The notes under the pieces were generated by a model that worked only from the letters and a program-made list of their open reading frames with translations, did not search any database and was not told the DNA's origin. A program made the translations under genes and the position numbers. A DNA stretch of 7,979 nt, taken from assembly GCA_029933395.1 (NCBI GenBank), contig JAOZOG010000067.1, forward strand, positions 1-7,979, read 5' to 3'. Of this stretch, positions 5,032 through 7,979 are shown piece after piece. The stretch comes from Sulfurovaceae bacterium. GTDB taxonomy: Bacteria; Campylobacterota; Campylobacteria; Campylobacterales; Sulfurovaceae. Each line of letters starts with the position of its first letter. Position 1 is the stretch's first letter.

Positions 5032-7979
5032 AAAAAAGCATCTGGAGAATCAAAGGCTTTCTGCCCTATGTGATCGTCGTCTTTCTCAATGCCTTCACGG
5101 ATCTGGGCCACAAGATCATCATCCAGAATACCGTTTTCAAAATTTATGATGGTGAAACACAGATCATCCTGACGGCGATCGTCAATGCCCTGATCCTACT
5201 CCCGTTTATCCTGCTTTTTTCGCCTTCCGGATTCATCTCGGATCGCTATCCCAAGAGTCTCGTGATGCGTATCGCAGCGGGTATTGCCGTCGTCATCACA
5301 CTGGTCATTACGGCGAGCTACTATCTGGGAATGTTCGAACTGGCTTTCGCGATGACCTTTCTGCTGGCGGTGCAGTCAGCGATCTACTCTCCTGCCAAAT
5401 ATGGCTATATCAAAGAGCTGGTGGGCAGCAACTTCATCACGATGGGTAACGGTGTCGTACAGGCCGTGACGACGGTTTCGATCTTGGGCGGTATCTTGGC
5501 CTATTCGATCTTTTTCGAACACTATCTGGAGGGGGTCGAGTATCACAGCAGCGAAGAGATCCTGCGGCATATTGCACCGATCGGATGGGCGCTGGTGGCC
5601 GGATCGGTCATTGAATTCCTGCTGGCATACCGTCTGCCAAATACCCATATCGAATGCGAAAAGCGTTTCGATTTTCCCCGCTATTTCCGTATGGAGTATC
5701 TGAAAGAAAATCTTGGTCTCTTGCGGAAGAAAGAGGTGATCTTCGTTTCGATTCTGGGCCTGTCGCTCTTCTGGGGGATCTCCCAGGTGGTGCTTTCGAC
5801 CTTTCCCGAGTACGCCAAAAATACGATCGGTATCACCAATACGATCATCGTGCAGGGGATGATGGCTATCGCGGGGATCGGAATCGTTGCCGGATCGATC
5901 ATCGCCGGGAAGGTTTCGCGTAACCATATCGAGATCGGCACGATCCCTCTGGGTGCGATCGGTATTACGCTTTCACTGTTTCTTCTTCCGATGATCACCT
6001 CTCCTCTGCTTCATGCACTCAATTTTCTGCTTTTTGGTGTCGCATCGGGACTCTTCATCGTGCCGCTCAATGCACTCATTCAGTATCACAGTGAACCGCA
6101 CGAACTGGGAATGACGCTGGCTGGAAACAATTTCATGCAAAATATCGTCATGGTGACTTTCCTGGGAATGACGGTCCTTTTTGCCCTATTGGGACTGGGA
6201 AGTACCGGACTCTTCTATCTGATGCTTCTCTTCGCTGCGGTCGGTACACTCTATCTGTTGCGAAAAATCCCCCAGTCTCTGGCACAGTTCGTGATTCTTT
6301 CGCTTGTTTCGGTACGCTTCAAACTCAAGATTTTAAATTTTGAACGCCTGCCGCAAACGGGAGGCGTGCTGATGCTGGGCAACCATATCTCCTGGGTCGA
6401 CTGGGCACTGGTGCAGATGGCGGTACCCAGAAGGGTGCGCTTCGTGATGGATCGTTCGATCTATGAGCGCTGGTACCTCAAATGGTTTCTGGATCTTTTC
6501 GGTGCGATACCGATCTCGGACAGGAGAATGAAGCAGGCGATCCTCGACGTGGAAAGGCTGCTCAAAGCAGGTGAGCTCGTCTGTCTCTTTCCTGAGGGGA
6601 CGATCAGCCGAAATGGCCACCTGGGGAGTTTTAAGCGGGGCTTCGAAAGAATGATTGGCGAATCCGATGCCGTGATCCTGCCTTTCTATCTCAGGGGACT
6701 CTGGGGAGATCCGCTTTCGCGCTCTTCGGCCAGATTTAAAGAGCTTCGCCGTCGCCGTCGCAACGATGTGATCATCGCCTTTGGGGAGCCGATGCCGACG
6801 CACAGCAAGGCGGAAGCGGTCAAGCAGCGGATTTTTGAACTCTCCTACAGTTCCTGGGAGCGCTATACCCAAACGCTTCCGACACTTCCGGAAGCCTGGA
6901 TCACCACGGCCAAAAAATCACCCGCCAAAGGGATCGCCAACAACTACTGCATTGCCGATTGGGGAGGAGAAAAACAGAGTCACCTTAGAATATTGGCAGA
7001 GACGATCCTCTATGCACGTCGTATGCGTAAGAATACTGCAGGGCGTGCGGGTATATTGCTGCCTGCCGGTACACTTGGCGCAACGGCAACGATGGCGATT
7101 CTGATGGCGGGCAAAGCGCTGGTCCCTCTCGATTATGATGGAGAGGGAGAAAAGCTGCATTTTTCAATCAGAAAGAGCGGTATCGGCGCACTTTATACCA
7201 CAGCCCATTTTATGGAAAGTCTCAAGGTAAAAGGTTTGGATATCGACAGGCTTTTTGCCGGTATCGAAATTGTCGATCTCGATGCGTTGAGGGCTTCAGT
7301 CGGTAAAATGGAAGAGATTGGCACGATGATAGAGGTGAGGGTACTGCCTGCAGCACTCATAAAGCGACTTTGTCTCACAAAACGGGAGATCGATGATGCG
7401 GCAGTGATCCTCTTCAGCAGAGGCACGGAAGGTGAGCCCAAAGGAGCGATCCTGACCCACCGTAATCTTATGGCAAACATGACGCAGCTCTTTGACCTGC
7501 TGAACGTGCGCGAAGAGGATGTGCTGCTCTCCACACTTCCTCTCTCGCACCCTTTGGGCTTGATAGCGGGTACACTCTTTCCGTTAATAGAGGGTATCCC
7601 GGCAGCCTGCTATTCCGATCCGCACAATGCCAGAGGCATAGGGCGAACGGCAGCACGCTATGAAGCGAGTATCTTTTTTGCGACACCCGATCTGTTGCAG
7701 CGCTGCAGCGAAAACCCAAAACTCCATCCGCTGATGTTTGACTCGATGCGTTTTATTGCAGCTGCAGGCGAGAAATTGGATCTGGCGGAGAGGAGAGCCT
7801 TTGAAGAGAAGTTTGGCCGCCGGATCTTTGAAGGCTACAGTTTGACGGAAGCCGCCTCGTTTGCCAGTCTCAATATACCCGATATTCTGGAGACAAACAC
7901 TTTTTCGATCCAGAGAGGCAGCAAAGAGGGAACGGTCGGATTGCCGCTGCCCGGTACCGCAATCCGTATCGTCGATCCT
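5028..7979 (+). CDS. LplT-PlsC-acyl-ACP synthetase fusion, lysophospholipid flippase/reacylase (Aas-like; runs off right edge)
   Basis: 984 codons are visible, with no stop in frame. Module 1, residues 1 to about 410, is an MFS protein like LplT that moves lysophospholipid across the inner membrane. It has about a dozen hydrophobic segments and an MFS loop G68-F-I-S-D72-R73. Module 2, about 415-620, is a PlsC acyltransferase: N452-H453-x4-D458 catalytic motif, G492-A-I-P-I-S-D-R-R500, F521-P-E-G-T525 and P552-F-Y, plus a run of five arginines (574-578). Module 3, from about 625, is an AMP-forming acyl-ACP synthetase: S797-R-G-T-E-G-E-P-K-G806 phosphate loop, E935-G-Y-S-L-T-E941 and a GTVGLPLPG segment. 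Module order and linker match E. coli LplT followed by Aas, here joined. Expected role: import and reacylation of lysophosphatidylethanolamine at the cytoplasmic face. Odd point: Arg798 stands where this motif usually has a small residue. The ligase C-terminus, including its catalytic lysine region, lies beyond the edge. The gene overlaps the preceding methyltransferase gene by 4 bases. Confidence 0.9.
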   Translation, partial: MKKSIWRIKGFLPYVIVVFLNAFTDLGHKIIIQNTVFKIYDGETQIILTAIVNALILLPFILLFSPSGFISDRYPKSLVMRIAAGIAVVITLVITASYYLGMFELAFAMTFLLAVQSAIYSPAKYGYIKELVGSNFITMGNGVVQAVTTVSILGGILAYSIFFEHYLEGVEYHSSEEILRHIAPIGWALVAGSVIEFLLAYRLPNTHIECEKRFDFPRYFRMEYLKENLGLLRKKEVIFVSILGLSLFWGISQVVLSTFPEYAKNTIGITNTIIVQGMMAIAGIGIVAGSIIAGKVSRNHIEIGTIPLGAIGITLSLFLLPMITSPLLHALNFLLFGVASGLFIVPLNALIQYHSEPHELGMTLAGNNFMQNIVMVTFLGMTVLFALLGLGSTGLFYLMLLFAAVGTLYLLRKIPQSLAQFVILSLVSVRFKLKILNFERLPQTGGVLMLGNHISWVDWALVQMAVPRRVRFVMDRSIYERWYLKWFLDLFGAIPISDRRMKQAILDVERLLKAGELVCLFPEGTISRNGHLGSFKRGFERMIGESDAVILPFYLRGLWGDPLSRSSARFKELRRRRRNDVIIAFGEPMPTHSKAEAVKQRIFELSYSSWERYTQTLPTLPEAWITTAKKSPAKGIANNYCIADWGGEKQSHLRILAETILYARRMRKNTAGRAGILLPAGTLGATATMAILMAGKALVPLDYDGEGEKLHFSIRKSGIGALYTTAHFMESLKVKGLDIDRLFAGIEIVDLDALRASVGKMEEIGTMIEVRVLPAALIKRLCLTKREIDDAAVILFSRGTEGEPKGAILTHRNLMANMTQLFDLLNVREEDVLLSTLPLSHPLGLIAGTLFPLIEGIPAACYSDPHNARGIGRTAARYEASIFFATPDLLQRCSENPKLHPLMFDSMRFIAAAGEKLDLAERRAFEEKFGRRIFEGYSLTEAASFASLNIPDILETNTFSIQRGSKEGTVGLPLPGTAIRIVDP

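Noticed and set aside
5376..5927. Minus-strand open frame of 183 codons
   Set aside because: It is antisense to the membrane segments of the LplT-like module. The His/Asp/Arg-rich content is the complement of hydrophobic codons.
6333..6872. Minus-strand open frame of 179 codons
   Set aside because: It is antisense to the PlsC module, whose H-x4-D and FPEGT motifs are intact on the plus strand.
1..7979. CRISPR array, transposon ends, tRNA or rRNA genes, defence system
   Set aside because: I saw no regularly spaced repeats, transposase or integrase domains, cloverleaf sequences or defence genes. The sirtuin is a plain single-domain deacylase, not joined to a defence partner.

Overview
The window is an ordinary-looking stretch of bacterial chromosome, about half GC and densely coded. 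It carries one leftward and four rightward genes and no mobile-element, CRISPR, rRNA or tRNA signature that I could see. Protein style and gene content suggest a free-living Campylobacterota (epsilonproteobacterium of the Sulfurovum/Sulfurimonas/Hydrogenimonas kind): the DapC-type aminotransferase, the stand-alone MnmC2-type methyltransferase and the LplT-PlsC-ligase fusion all fit, as do GTG starts behind AGGA-type ribosome sites. This placement is an inference from family resemblance, not from a marker gene.

Left part (1-2173, minus strand): the N-terminal 724 codons of a large ATP-dependent oxoprolinase/hydantoinase. A complete HyuA half runs in frame into the start of a HyuB half, and the gene continues past the left edge. 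A 92-bp divergent spacer (2174-2265) contains two overlapping perfect inverted repeats and possible -10 elements.

Middle (2266-5031, plus strand): a zinc-containing sirtuin-type NAD-dependent protein deacylase, a class I/II PLP aminotransferase resembling succinyldiaminopimelate transaminase (lysine/peptidoglycan precursor synthesis), and a stand-alone tRNA-modifying methyltransferase of the MnmC2/DUF752 family.

Right part (5028-7979, plus strand, open at the right edge): a very long gene overlapping the methyltransferase by four bases. It encodes a three-module phospholipid repair protein: an LplT-like lysophospholipid flippase (MFS fold), a PlsC-type acyltransferase and an Aas-like acyl-ACP synthetase. 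In E. coli these jobs are divided between the separate proteins LplT and Aas; here they form one polypeptide.

The four rightward genes are tightly spaced (56 bp, 37 bp, then a 4-bp overlap) and could be one transcript, perhaps with an extra promoter before the aminotransferase. Their functions (protein deacylation, lysine synthesis, tRNA wobble modification, lysophospholipid recycling) do not form one pathway, so this looks like a housekeeping operon of convenience. I did not find a convincing undescribed system. The points most worth checking are the altered adenylation motif in the fused ligase, the overlapping inverted repeats in the divergent spacer, and the fused oxoprolinase.
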